DNA of 64,000 bases from Bacteroidales bacterium (lineage in GTDB: Bacteria; Bacteroidota; Bacteroidia; Bacteroidales; F082): contig JAFTXI010000030.1 of the NCBI GenBank assembly GCA_017461665.1, positions 1 to 64,000 on the forward strand. Reading direction: 5' to 3'. Under the pieces are notes generated by a model, which was not told the origin of the DNA, made no database searches, and saw nothing but the letters and a program-made list of their open reading frames with translations. The translations under genes were made by a program, and so were the position numbers. The first letter of the stretch is position 1, and each line of letters starts with the position of its first letter. Shown here one piece after another: positions 49,273-58,364 of the stretch.

Positions 49273-50997
49273 ATGAAGAATTTATCACGTTATATATTTC
49301 AAGCTCTTGCGTTTCTTTTGATGCTGAGTCTTACGCGTTGCGCCAATGTAGTCTCGCCAACGGGAGGTCCAAAAGATACAATCCCTCCGGTGGTTCTACA
49401 ATCGATGCCTGATAATCAATCAACTAATTTCTCAGAAAAAGAAATACATATCACTTTCGATGAATATGTCACTCTAAATAACCCGAACAATCATATTCTT
49501 ATCTCTCCTCCTCTTGATAAAAATCCGGAATATAAATTGAATGGTAAGTCGTTGATAATTAAATTTAAAGAATCATTAAAACCTGAGACTACTTACTCAA
49601 TTAATTTTGGTGAAGCAATAAAAGACCTTCATGAGGGAAATCTTTTCAAAGATTATTCTTTCATCTTCTCGACAGGTGAAAATATCGATACCTTAATGTT
49701 GGAAGGAAAATTGTTACAAGCTGATAATCACAAGCCTTCAGCTGATTTTTTCGTGATGCTTTATTCTGATAAGAACGATACTATAAAGATTGATTCGCTC
49801 CCTTATTTAGTCAAACCTGATTACGTCACAAAAAGTAATAAAGAGGGAAAATTCAAGTTTTCAGGCTTGAAAGAAAACGATTATCTTATCTTCGCTTTGA
49901 AAGACGGGAACTCCAATCTAAAGTTCGATCTTCCTAACGAGGACATCGCTTTTTTGGATAGCCTCGTTAAGCCAATTGACAATTTACAATTGACAATTAA
50001 CAATGATTCTATTTTGAATGATACAGTAAAACAAGAAGATAAGAAGAAAATATCATATACTTTGTATTCTTTCTTGGAAGAGGATTCCATCCAGAAATTG
50101 TTGAAGAAGGAAGTCTCTGAAGATGGTTTGCTGCGTTTTACATTTCGTTATCCGGCTCGAGATGTTAAAATAGAAGTCCTTGAGTCCTTGCCCGATTCTT
50201 TCGCAATATTTCAAACTCATTCAATAAATTACGATTCTATTCTTTGGTACTTTACTCCAAATAAAGACAGTCTCTTTTTAACAATTAATTATGATACATT
50301 AGTTAATGATACATCAACGATAAGTCTTAAACCTCGTAAGACTCAAGACAGAAGAAAGAAACAAGATGAAAGTCCGAAGTATTTGGATATAACAACTAAT
50401 GTTGTTGGAGGAAAACTTAAACCAGAAGAGAATCTGTATCTCTCATTTAAGGAACCTGTCACCGATGTGATTATGCGAGATACGAATTGGTTTATTGTTG
50501 GCAAGGACACTATTATCAATAAGTTACAATTTGAGAAAGTTGATTCTTTTGGTTTGAAGTATAAACTGAGTGAGACTTTTGTTCCGGAGCAATCTTATAA
50601 ATTAATCGTCCCAGATTCTGTTTTCTATAGTTTTAAGGGTTTGACAAATGACACGACAGAGATTTCGTTTAAGGTTCCTGAACTTTCTCAGTACGGAAAT
50701 CTTTTTGTGACGATAGAAGTACCTAACGATATTCCTCAGATTATTGTCGAATTGTTAGATGAGAAAGATAAACTTATAGAGAAGCAAATCGTTGACTCTA
50801 CTTCAAAAGTAGCGTTTCGATATCTTTCACCAAAGAAATACAAACTCAGAGCCACTTTGGACAAAGACGGCAACGGACGTTGGTCGCCGGGTGTTTTTGT
50901 TAGGAAGATTCTTCCTGAATCTGTGATATATCACAAAGATGTCTTTGATGTCAAAGCCAATTGGGATATTGATTTAGAGGAAGTTTGGAAGTTGTGA
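49273..50997 (+). CDS. Ig-like domain (Big_5) lipoprotein
   Basis: The 574-residue protein has a lipoprotein signal (LMLSLTRCANVVSPTGG, Cys near residue 23) and a Big_5 Ig-like domain starting GGPKDTIPPVVLQSMPDNQS with TTYSINFGEAIKDLHEGN. Further beta domains follow, including a carboxypeptidase-like unit (KYKLRATLDKDGNGRWSPGV) at the end. It is a conserved surface or periplasmic lipoprotein of Bacteroidota of unknown function. A 32-bp heptamer array at 49974 encodes KPIDNLQLTINND in the middle. An upstream in-frame start is excluded by the promoter. Confidence 0.85.
   Translation: MKNLSRYIFQALAFLLMLSLTRCANVVSPTGGPKDTIPPVVLQSMPDNQSTNFSEKEIHITFDEYVTLNNPNNHILISPPLDKNPEYKLNGKSLIIKFKESLKPETTYSINFGEAIKDLHEGNLFKDYSFIFSTGENIDTLMLEGKLLQADNHKPSADFFVMLYSDKNDTIKIDSLPYLVKPDYVTKSNKEGKFKFSGLKENDYLIFALKDGNSNLKFDLPNEDIAFLDSLVKPIDNLQLTINNDSILNDTVKQEDKKKISYTLYSFLEEDSIQKLLKKEVSEDGLLRFTFRYPARDVKIEVLESLPDSFAIFQTHSINYDSILWYFTPNKDSLFLTINYDTLVNDTSTISLKPRKTQDRRKKQDESPKYLDITTNVVGGKLKPEENLYLSFKEPVTDVIMRDTNWFIVGKDTIINKLQFEKVDSFGLKYKLSETFVPEQSYKLIVPDSVFYSFKGLTNDTTEISFKVPELSQYGNLFVTIEVPNDIPQIIVELLDEKDKLIEKQIVDSTSKVAFRYLSPKKYKLRATLDKDGNGRWSPGVFVRKILPESVIYHKDVFDVKANWDIDLEEVWKL
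49974..50005. repeat. Heptamer array AATTNAC x4 inside a coding region
   Basis: AATTGAC, AATTTAC, AATTGAC, AATTAAC and AATG follow with a 7-bp period. The frame here avoids the stop codons carried by the units and reads IDNLQLTINN. Confidence 0.85.
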
Positions 50998-52065
50998 TTA
51001 TTCAATCACGCCACTTCCGAGAACGACGGGTTCTGTTTCGTGATAAACAACGCCAAATTGTCCGGCAGCGACACCTGAGATTGACTCGTCGGAGATTATA
51101 GTCAGTCTGTCTTTATTCGCATTAAGTCTTAAAGTCCCGTTGTTAAATCCAGGTTGATGTCTTATCTTATATCTAACTCTCTGACCGTCAGTGAATGTAA
51201 TTGCAGGGTTCATCGTCATGACATCAACCAAGTCGATTGTGTTGACATATTGTGCGATAGGGTCGTAGCCTTTAGAAACGAAGATAAGATTTTTTTCTGT
51301 GTCTTTTTTCACCACGAACCAAGGACCGCCGCCCAAGCCAAGACCTTTTCTTTGCCCTATGGTATGGAACCAGAAGCCTTTGTGTTTACCTAATTTTTTC
51401 CCTGTCTCGAGTTCAATAATATCGCCTTCTTTCTCGCCGACATATTCTCTTATGTAGTCGTTGTAATTAATTTTTCCGAGGAAGCATATTCCTTGAGAGT
51501 CGTGGCGTTGAGCGCTTGGAAGTTTATGAAATTCGGCGAGGCGACGCACTTCTGCTTTGGGGAGGTCGCCGATAGGGAACATCGCTTTTGAGAGTTGATG
51601 GTACGTTATTCTGGCGAGGAAGTCGGTTTGATCTTTAAAAGTATCTACTGCTGTGCCGAGCCATGAGATACCGTTCTCGTCGTACCATTGACGCGCGTAA
51701 TGCCCAGTCGCGATTCTGTCGAATTGATAACCCATCTTCTCCTCGAAGGCGCCGAACTTAATCATTCTGTTACACATTACATCTGGATTTGGTGTCAGTC
51801 CTTTACGAACAGAATCCATAGTATAACTCGCAACGCGATCGTAATATTCTTTTTGTAAGTCGATAATATCGAAAGAACATCCGTATTTTTTCGCGATGAA
51901 TGTCGTTATCTCAATATCTTCTTCCGAAGGACAATCCATGATGTCGTCCTTACCTTCGAGACCAATCCTGATATAAAAGATATGTGGCTTGAAACCTTGT
52001 TCTTTCAAGATAGGAACCATAACGGAACTATCGACGCCACCCGACACTAATGCAGCTATCTCCAT
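50998..52065 (-). CDS. mnmA: tRNA 2-thiouridylase MnmA
   Basis: The enzyme thiolates U34 of Lys, Glu and Gln tRNAs. The 355-residue protein has the PP-loop SGGVDSSV (8-15), NPDVMCNRMIKF with the catalytic cysteine, ATGHYAR, the second cysteine in SQGICFLGKINY, and the C-terminal GAVGQFG-like segment AAGQFGVVYHETEPVVLGSG. It abuts the Ig-like lipoprotein gene tail to tail without a gap, so no terminator separates them. The next gene upstream ends 9 bp away. Confidence 0.95.
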   Translation of the reverse strand: MEIAALVSGGVDSSVMVPILKEQGFKPHIFYIRIGLEGKDDIMDCPSEEDIEITTFIAKKYGCSFDIIDLQKEYYDRVASYTMDSVRKGLTPNPDVMCNRMIKFGAFEEKMGYQFDRIATGHYARQWYDENGISWLGTAVDTFKDQTDFLARITYHQLSKAMFPIGDLPKAEVRRLAEFHKLPSAQRHDSQGICFLGKINYNDYIREYVGEKEGDIIELETGKKLGKHKGFWFHTIGQRKGLGLGGGPWFVVKKDTEKNLIFVSKGYDPIAQYVNTIDLVDVMTMNPAITFTDGQRVRYKIRHQPGFNNGTLRLNANKDRLTIISDESISGVAAGQFGVVYHETEPVVLGSGVIE

Positions 52066-52074
52066 GAAACAGAA

Positions 52075-52899
52075 TTAAACATTTGAAGAAACAATAGTCT
52101 TGATAATTCTTACGTATCCTGAGTTTTCAAACTCTTTCTCGGCAGAGCCATAGATAGCACCTGAACGTTTTCCCTTATATACAGCCCAATAGCGATCGCC
52201 ATACGAATAATGCCACCATTGACCTGGTTGTTGAACGAAGTTCTGCGACTTCATCAATTTCAAGAGAAATCTTAGATTATTCTTTTGTTCGGTATTTAAT
52301 GAGACTAACGAACCTTGAGTGCTTTCATGATACTTCGTTCCAAAGTCTAAGTCTTTTCCGTTTTTATCGCAGATTGCCATGTCGATAGCAGCGCCAGTGT
52401 CGTGGCCTCCCATATTGATATTAGGAGAGGATACCTTAAACTTAACCAATGACAACAACTCTCCGCGTTGCATGTTAGGATTTTCTTTCTCTGCACGTTC
52501 CACTTCTTCTTTCCATGCGTCGTATAAGGCGATACGAGAACGATATGCGCTGTAAACCTTGACGTAAAGATTGTCTGGAAGTTTATTTGCTACTTTGTAG
52601 AGTCGCGATGCTACTTCTTTTCTCAACATAACAGGATGTTCGATAGTTTCTTTGTTGAAAATAATCTTTGGATGAGATATTTCTACCAATGGTTCATAAC
52701 ATTCTCTTACGTGAACCATTCCAACGTATGTAGTCGACATACGTTTTTTTATGCCGAGTTTGTGTAAAAAGAAATTGATATAGAAACCCACCTTGCGGCG
52801 GCGTTTTTTCGATTTTAGTATGTAAAACGCTATGAAAATTATAGATAAAATTACGATAACGAGAATTATTTCTTGTATGTTGTATTTTATGAAGTCCAT
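52075..52899 (-). CDS. VanX-like D-Ala-D-Ala dipeptidase (M15D), membrane-anchored
   Basis: The 274-residue protein has an N-terminal membrane anchor (residues 9-28) and a zinc peptidase M15 domain: AYRSRIALYDAW, GHDTGAAIDM giving His166 and Asp173, and QWWHYSYGDRYWA giving His230. VanX-type enzymes have Glu in EWWH as catalytic base; here residue 227 is Gln (CAA), one base from Glu. The substrate would be D-Ala-D-Ala in cell-wall turnover. TTG at 52923 is in frame, but it overlaps the exonuclease gene, so ATG at 52899 is used. Confidence 0.8.
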   Translation of the reverse strand: MDFIKYNIQEIILVIVILSIIFIAFYILKSKKRRRKVGFYINFFLHKLGIKKRMSTTYVGMVHVRECYEPLVEISHPKIIFNKETIEHPVMLRKEVASRLYKVANKLPDNLYVKVYSAYRSRIALYDAWKEEVERAEKENPNMQRGELLSLVKFKVSSPNINMGGHDTGAAIDMAICDKNGKDLDFGTKYHESTQGSLVSLNTEQKNNLRFLLKLMKSQNFVQQPGQWWHYSYGDRYWAVYKGKRSGAIYGSAEKEFENSGYVRIIKTIVSSNV

Positions 52900-52903
52900 T
52901 TTG

Positions 52904-53668
52904 TTAATAGTTAAGTTCGACAATAATAGGGCAGTGATCAGAGAAGTTTACTTCAGGAAGGATGCCTACATTTTGTAATCTTTCGTTAAGATTGTCTGTC
53001 AAGATGTGATAATCGATGCGCCAACCTTTATTGTTTTGTTTTGCATTGGCACGATAGCTCCACCAACTATAATGATTCGGTTCTTTTACCAATTCTCTAA
53101 AACTATCAGTGAATCCATCGTTTAAGAAATCTGTAAACCATTGTCTTTCTTCTGGTAGGAATCCTGATGATTTAGCGTTTCTTATCGGGTCGTGAATATC
53201 AATAGCCTCATGACAGATATTATAATCACCTGAGATGACCAAGTTAGGACGCGTTTTTCTTAATTCGTTGACATAACATCGGAAGAAGTCTAACCATTCC
53301 ATTTTAAAATCTTGACGTTCTTCGCCACTTGTTCCCGATGGATGATAGACGCTGACGATTGAAAGCTCTCCGAAATCGGCTCTAAGAAAACGACCTTCGT
53401 CGTCATATTCCGAATGGTTCATTCCATATACTACATTGTCAGGGACTTGTTTGGATAAAATAGCTACGCCGCTATATCCTTTCTTTTTGGCAGGAAACCA
53501 ATAATGATGATAACCAAGCATCTCAATCTCCATCAAAGGAATCTGATCTTGAGTGGCTTTTATCTCTTGAAGGCAGATAACATCAGGGGAGGTCGTCTCC
53601 AACCACTGCAGAAAACCTTTTGAGATGGCTGCTCTTATACCATTAACGTTGTAACTAAAAATACGCAT
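52904..53668 (-). CDS. xth: Exodeoxyribonuclease III
   Basis: The 254-residue AP endonuclease/exonuclease acts in base-excision repair. MRIFSYNVNGIRAA, VICLQEIKA with the metal-binding Glu, SGDYNICHEAID, WRIDYHIL and SDHCPIIV at the end are the standard motifs. The ATG at 53668 is preferred over an upstream frame extension because a -7 box lies 25 bp upstream. The peptidase gene follows after 4 bp. Confidence 0.96.
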   Translation of the reverse strand: MRIFSYNVNGIRAAISKGFLQWLETTSPDVICLQEIKATQDQIPLMEIEMLGYHHYWFPAKKKGYSGVAILSKQVPDNVVYGMNHSEYDDEGRFLRADFGELSIVSVYHPSGTSGEERQDFKMEWLDFFRCYVNELRKTRPNLVISGDYNICHEAIDIHDPIRNAKSSGFLPEERQWFTDFLNDGFTDSFRELVKEPNHYSWWSYRANAKQNNKGWRIDYHILTDNLNERLQNVGILPEVNFSDHCPIIVELNY

Positions 53669-53692
53669 CTTTACACTTAAAATTACTATATG

Positions 53693-53700
53693 CAAAAATA
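53693..53700 (-). promoter_or_regulatory. -7 element of the xth operon
   Basis: TATTTTTG on the minus strand matches TAnnTTTG; the leader is about 18 nt. Confidence 0.6.
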
Positions 53701-53744
53701 ATAAAATATTTGACAAAAAACATCAATAGAACAAATTCATTTTT

Positions 53745-53752
53745 TATATTTG
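53745..53752 (+). promoter_or_regulatory. -7 element of the ClC channel gene
   Basis: TATATTTG is a perfect match, 20 bp before the GTG start at 53773. Confidence 0.7.
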
Positions 53753-53772
53753 GGGACTGAAATTTAATTGAT

Positions 53773-55566
53773 GTGAAGACAAGAACGAAAGCATATATTT
53801 CTTTATTGGTGAAGAAGATAAACAGATGGCGCCATACTCATATTTCTGAGAAACAGTTTATGTTTATTTTAAGCATTCCTACAGGTTTCCTCGCTGGTCT
53901 GTCTGCTATAGTAATCAAAAAGTTGGCCCATTTTATTAGAGATTACTTCTATAATATAGCGACGCATGATAATCATTATGGACTTTTGTTTTTTGTTCTT
54001 CCTGCTATAGGAATTTTACTGACAATTTTGTTTTGTCGTTATGTTTTAAGGAGAGACGTCGGTCATGGAATACCAGGAATTTTATATGCCATACAAAAAA
54101 ATAAAGGTGCGGTAAAACCGTATAATACTTTCGCATCTATTATCACAAGCTCTCTTACTGTGGGTTTCGGTGGTTCTGTCGGATTGGAAGGACCCTCGGT
54201 TTCTACGGGTGCTGCTATTGGCTCAAGTATAGGACAACTGTTGCGTCTCAATCAGAAAAATATCGTGGTTCTTATAGGCATGGGTTGTGCTGCGGCTTTG
54301 GCTTCAATCTTCCAAGCTCCGATAACGGGTATCATTTTCGCAATAGAAGTCTTCATGATTGACATTTCAATGGCATCGTTGATTCCTATTATAACATCTT
54401 CTTTTGTGGCAATCCTCACCTCTTATTTCTTCCTTGGAAAAGCTTTTGAATATACAATAACTACGACAACAGCTTTTATGCCTTCAAACTCATTGTTTTA
54501 TGTAGGCTTAGGTTTGTTCGTCGGATTGACGTCGGCATATTTCATGTATGTTTATTTTAAAGTCGATAAAAGATTTAAGAAGATAAAGTCACCTTGGATG
54601 AGATTTGCCTTAGGTGTCAGTGGGTTGGGTATTTTGATTTTTATTTTCCCAGCCTTGTATGGCGAAGGTTACGAAGCTATCAACGCTGCTCTCAATGGCG
54701 ACTGTTCCATATTATTTGAAAATAGTATGTTTTCGAGTTTCCAAAACAATATATGGATAATATTGATTCTGATTTTGGTGATTATTCTGCTTAAGGCGTT
54801 TGCCACATCTTTTACCTTCGCCGCTGGTGGAGTAGGAGGTACCTTCGCTCCGGCTCTGTTCATCGGAGCTTTCTCTGGAATGTTCTTTGCATTGCTTGTC
54901 AATACTTTAGGCCTCGGTAGCCTTAACATAACCAACTTTGCTCTTGTTGGTATGGGTGGCGTTATTGCTGGAATGTTGCACGCTCCTCTCACCGGAATAT
55001 TCCTTATCGCAGAAATTACTAACGGCTACTCGCTCATGGTACCGCTGATGATAGTGTCGGCAATGTCGTACGCTATCAATAGAGCCTTCTTTAAAGATTC
55101 GATATATACTAAGGCAGTGAGCGATAAAGGTGTACGCGTCACTCATAATAAAGATGTCAGTATCCTTAATATGATAAACTTAGACAAACTCATTGAAAAT
55201 AACTTCTTAACGGTAAGACCAGAACAGACATTACGTGACCTGCTTCCAATAATATCGGTATCAACACGAAATATATATCCTGTGGTCGATGGAGAAGGAA
55301 ACTTCAAAGGTCATGTCCTCTTCGATTCAATAAGAAAAATTATCTTCGATCCTGAACAATATGATACTCTTATAGAAGATATAATGTTCCTACCTGATTA
55401 TCTTGTTACTACAGAAGATAGCGTAGAGGAGATTGTCAGAAAATTTGAACGCTCAGGTAATTATAACATAGCCATCGTCGATGGGAAAAAATATCTCGGA
55501 TACATCTCAAGGGCTTTGATGTTCACCACCTATCAAGCTACACTTAAAGAAATTTCCGACGATTGA
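53773..55566 (+). CDS. ClC-family chloride channel/antiporter with CBS domains
   Basis: The 597-residue inner-membrane protein has the ClC signature GSVGLEGPSVSTGAAIG with the gating glutamate, IFQAPITGIIFAIEVFM, and GGVGGTFAPALFIGAFSG. Two CBS domains at the C-terminus (LTVRPEQTLRDLLPIISVST and YLVTTEDSVEEIVRKFERSG) probably sense nucleotides. The start codon is GTG; no in-frame ATG fits. It may take part in acid resistance, as in other anaerobes, but that is inference. Confidence 0.93.
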   Translation: MKTRTKAYISLLVKKINRWRHTHISEKQFMFILSIPTGFLAGLSAIVIKKLAHFIRDYFYNIATHDNHYGLLFFVLPAIGILLTILFCRYVLRRDVGHGIPGILYAIQKNKGAVKPYNTFASIITSSLTVGFGGSVGLEGPSVSTGAAIGSSIGQLLRLNQKNIVVLIGMGCAAALASIFQAPITGIIFAIEVFMIDISMASLIPIITSSFVAILTSYFFLGKAFEYTITTTTAFMPSNSLFYVGLGLFVGLTSAYFMYVYFKVDKRFKKIKSPWMRFALGVSGLGILIFIFPALYGEGYEAINAALNGDCSILFENSMFSSFQNNIWIILILILVIILLKAFATSFTFAAGGVGGTFAPALFIGAFSGMFFALLVNTLGLGSLNITNFALVGMGGVIAGMLHAPLTGIFLIAEITNGYSLMVPLMIVSAMSYAINRAFFKDSIYTKAVSDKGVRVTHNKDVSILNMINLDKLIENNFLTVRPEQTLRDLLPIISVSTRNIYPVVDGEGNFKGHVLFDSIRKIIFDPEQYDTLIEDIMFLPDYLVTTEDSVEEIVRKFERSGNYNIAIVDGKKYLGYISRALMFTTYQATLKEISDD

Positions 55567-55573
55567 TGATCTT

Positions 55574-55605
55574 GAGTTGCTAAGTTACCAAGATGTTAAG
55601 AAATT
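55574..55605. repeat. Octamer array AAGNNNYT x4
   Basis: GAGTTGCT, AAGTTACC, AAGATGTT and AAGAAATT follow with an 8-bp period in the 59-bp gap between the ClC and exosortase genes. Confidence 0.55.
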
Positions 55606-55625
55606 GAATTTTAATAGTAATTGAT

Positions 55626-56231
55626 ATGGATATTAAATTGAAAGACTTAAATATAAAAAAGATAAAAGAACTCTATCAAGATAAAAAATATACGGCAACT
55701 ATTGATGTCGGGCTTTTTATCTTGTTGATATTCAGTTTTCACTTCTTATATTTAGCTTGGCAGTCACTGGATTTTTCCCCAATATCCGGACTTATAGACA
55801 AACTATTTATCTCGGCTTCAGAAATGTTGTTTAATCAGAGTTGCTGGGTCTTGGAACATATTTTTAATGTGGATTTCGTCACTCATCAACATGCTATCGG
55901 GGTGATAAATACCAACGATACTTATTCTTTTGTTAATGTAGCTCCTGAGTGTACGAGTCTTAAACAATGGCTTCATTGGCTATTTCTCATGTTGCTTTTT
56001 CCTGGTCCGTGGAAACATAAACTTTGGTATATTCCTCTGGGATTAGTCGTCATCGAATGGATTAATGTGGTGAGAGTTGTGGGTATTACCCTATGCATGA
56101 TACCTTTTCCAGCACATTTTGATTTCTTCCACGATTATTTCTTTAAAACTTTATTCTACCTTTTTATATTTATAATGTGGTTGATATGGGTGGAAGTTTT
56201 TTTGCATAATAAAGAAAAAATTAAAAAATAA
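55626..56231 (+). CDS. Exosortase-family membrane peptidase
   Basis: The 201-residue protein has six to seven hydrophobic helices and the exosortase/archaeosortase triad: Cys109 in APECTSLKQWL, Arg150 in NVVRVVGI and His169 in FFHDYFFKTLFY. Such enzymes cleave C-terminal PEP-CTERM-like signals and attach proteins to an envelope polymer. It belongs to the short type found in Bacteroidetes. No obvious substrate with a matching C-terminal signal, and no accessory gene, is next to it; a ROK kinase gene follows after 5 bp. Confidence 0.87.
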   Translation: MDIKLKDLNIKKIKELYQDKKYTATIDVGLFILLIFSFHFLYLAWQSLDFSPISGLIDKLFISASEMLFNQSCWVLEHIFNVDFVTHQHAIGVINTNDTYSFVNVAPECTSLKQWLHWLFLMLLFPGPWKHKLWYIPLGLVVIEWINVVRVVGITLCMIPFPAHFDFFHDYFFKTLFYLFIFIMWLIWVEVFLHNKEKIKK

Positions 56232-56236
56232 AAAAT

Positions 56237-57325
56237 ATGGATTCAAACAACATTATTTTTGTCCTCGATGCTGGTGGCACGGGATTTAAGTTCTCGGCAG
56301 TACAGAACTATAAGGAAATCATAGAAGCATTCACAATCAAAACGGCATCAGAGACTTTGGAGGAGCAGCTCCAAAAGATTATCGATGGATTCCGTCGTAC
56401 AGAAGAATTATGTGGTAGTAAACCAGCTGCTATCAGTTTCTGTTTCCCTGGTCCTGCCGATTATCCCAACGGAATTATCTGCGATCTTGCCAACCTTCCT
56501 TTGTTCAGAGGTGGCGTTGCTTTGAAAGATATGTTAGAAAACGAGTTTAAAGTTCCTGTCTATATCAACAACGATGGTGATTTATTTGCATACGGAGAAG
56601 CCTTGGGCGGCGTTCTTCCTGAAGTGAACGCTCTTTTGGAAAAAGAAGGTAATCCAAAGAGATACAAAAATCTTGTTGGTTTGACACTTGGTACAGGCTT
56701 CGGTGGAGGCGTTGTCTTGAATGGCAGACTCTTGGAAGGCGATAATTCAGCTGGTGCAGAAGTATGGTGCATGAGAAATATATTATATCCTCAGACAAGT
56801 GCCGAAGACTCAATAAGTATCAGAGGTGTACGTCGTGTTTATGCTCGTGAGTCAGGAATAGAATTTAATGAAGCACCTCAGCCTTTCGACATCTACGAGA
56901 TTGCTTTAGGAAAGAAAGAGGGCAATAAAGACGCAGCTCTTAAAGCTTGGGATGAATTTGCTACAGTGCTCGCCGACATCATCGCTAATATTGCTACAGT
57001 GGTTGACGGCATCGTTGTTCTCGGCGGCGGATTATCAGGCGCGTCAAAGATTTTCATGCCAAAGGTCGTTGAACATCTCAACAAGGAGTATCCTGGATTA
57101 GATGGTAATAAAATCCCAAGAATGGAAATCGCAGCCTACAACTTAGACGATGAAGAAGGAAGAACAGCGTTCTCTAACACAACAGGCAAGATGATTAAAG
57201 TGCCATTTTCCGATAAAGAAGTATGGTACGACTCATCGAAAAAAATTGGAATCGCTACAACAAAACTCGGTACTTCTTCAGCAGTATGCATCGGTGCATA
57301 CGCCTACGCAATGATGAAACTTTAA
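56237..57325 (+). CDS. ROK-family sugar kinase
   Basis: The 362-residue enzyme phosphorylates a hexose with ATP. FVLDAGGTGFKFSAV (8-22) is the phosphate loop, SFCFPGPADYPNGI, YINNDGDLFAYGEA with the catalytic aspartate, LTLGTGFGGGVVLNG and DGIVVLGGGLSGA are the family motifs. The usual zinc motif CxCGxxGC is absent, so it is not a typical glucokinase of the zinc type. It starts 5 bp after the exosortase gene and is followed by a hairpin. Confidence 0.88.
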   Translation: MDSNNIIFVLDAGGTGFKFSAVQNYKEIIEAFTIKTASETLEEQLQKIIDGFRRTEELCGSKPAAISFCFPGPADYPNGIICDLANLPLFRGGVALKDMLENEFKVPVYINNDGDLFAYGEALGGVLPEVNALLEKEGNPKRYKNLVGLTLGTGFGGGVVLNGRLLEGDNSAGAEVWCMRNILYPQTSAEDSISIRGVRRVYARESGIEFNEAPQPFDIYEIALGKKEGNKDAALKAWDEFATVLADIIANIATVVDGIVVLGGGLSGASKIFMPKVVEHLNKEYPGLDGNKIPRMEIAAYNLDDEEGRTAFSNTTGKMIKVPFSDKEVWYDSSKKIGIATTKLGTSSAVCIGAYAYAMMKL

Positions 57326-57345
57326 ACCGTTTATATTTTGGTTCA

Positions 57346-57390
57346 AGATTTCAGGAACTTGAGAAATATTTTTCAGAGTTCCTGAAATCT
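57346..57390. terminator. Perfect 14-bp hairpin between convergent genes
   Basis: AGATTTCAGGAACT (57346-57359) and AGTTCCTGAAATCT (57377-57390) are perfect inverted repeats with a 17-nt spacer. It has no T-run on either strand, but its position between convergent genes suggests a transcript end. Confidence 0.65.
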
Positions 57391-57401
57391 AAATGTGAGC
57401 A

Positions 57402-58091
57402 TTATTCTTTTACAACCAATTTATAACCTATTCCATGAACATTCCTTAATTCAACATTAGGGTCGTCTTTAAAAAGTTTCCTAATCTTATTTATATAGAC
57501 GTCCATGTTTCTTGCATTAAAATAATTCTCTTTGTGCCAGACTCTCATCAATGCAAAAGAACGTTCAACGACGCGGTTCTTATATTCACAGAAGAGAAAT
57601 AATAAGTCTAACTCTCTCCCCGTGAGTTTCTTCTCTATACCATTGCGAATCAATACATGACGTACACTGTCGAAGGTGTACGATGATAATTGAAAGATGT
57701 GCTCATTCCGCGTCTTTAATACAGTTCTCCTGCATATTGCTTTTACACGATCTAATAACTCATCCATACTAAAGGGTTTTGTAATATAATCATCGGCACC
57801 TATCTCAAATCCTTTCGACACATCTAACCTCGACGACTTAGATGTCAAGAATATTATAGGTATCTCCTTGTCGTATTTCCTTATAGTTTCGGCTAAAGTA
57901 TATCCGTCAATATTTCGCAGAAGTACTTCCGTGATTATAAAATCGAAAGCATCATTTTCATAGCGTTCCAATGCTTCTGTGCCGTCAAGACACAATACCG
58001 TTGGGAATCCTTTTAATGTTAAAAATGATTTCAATATAAATCCAAGATTCCTGTCCCCATCAGCCAATAATATTTTTATTGTTTTCTTCAT
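57402..58091 (-). CDS. Orphan OmpR-type response regulator with Glu at the phosphoacceptor
   Basis: The 229-residue protein has a receiver domain (1-120) and a winged-helix DNA-binding domain (GIEKKLTGRELDLLFLF, MDVYINKIRKLF, VELRNVHGIGYKLV). It resembles Bacteroides RprY. The usual phosphoacceptor Asp aligns with Glu55 (FIITEVLLRNIDG), the acidic pair is DGD (11-13), and the Pro after the site is lost; Thr83 and Lys105 (TKPFS) remain. No histidine kinase gene is nearby. It probably binds DNA without phosphorylation. ATG at 58091 is preferred over TTG at 58106. Confidence 0.9.
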   Translation of the reverse strand: MKKTIKILLADGDRNLGFILKSFLTLKGFPTVLCLDGTEALERYENDAFDFIITEVLLRNIDGYTLAETIRKYDKEIPIIFLTSKSSRLDVSKGFEIGADDYITKPFSMDELLDRVKAICRRTVLKTRNEHIFQLSSYTFDSVRHVLIRNGIEKKLTGRELDLLFLFCEYKNRVVERSFALMRVWHKENYFNARNMDVYINKIRKLFKDDPNVELRNVHGIGYKLVVKE

Positions 58092-58350
58092 TTGATTGTT
58101 TTTCAATACAACATTTCCTAAACTTTCTCTAAATGATTTTAATCATCAACATGGTTAAATTGTTAAATCATTGTTATCTATAGCTATTACACCTCCTTTC
58201 TAATTCAATTTACTATGCAAATTTACTATTGGACTTATTTTTTGTCTATATTTATGATGGGGTATTTCCTCTGTTTTAACTTTTTTTAACTCAGTTACAT
58301 AAAAAATTTAAGTTTTGAGTTAAATTTTATTAAGATTTAAAAAAAATGAT

Positions 58351-58358
58351 TATCTTTG
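58351..58358 (+). promoter_or_regulatory. -7 element of the hairpin-rich transcript
   Basis: TATCTTTG is a perfect match on the plus strand in the gap between two minus-strand genes, so it does not serve any protein gene here. Start site expected near 58365. Confidence 0.65.
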
Positions 58359-58364
58359 CAGCGC

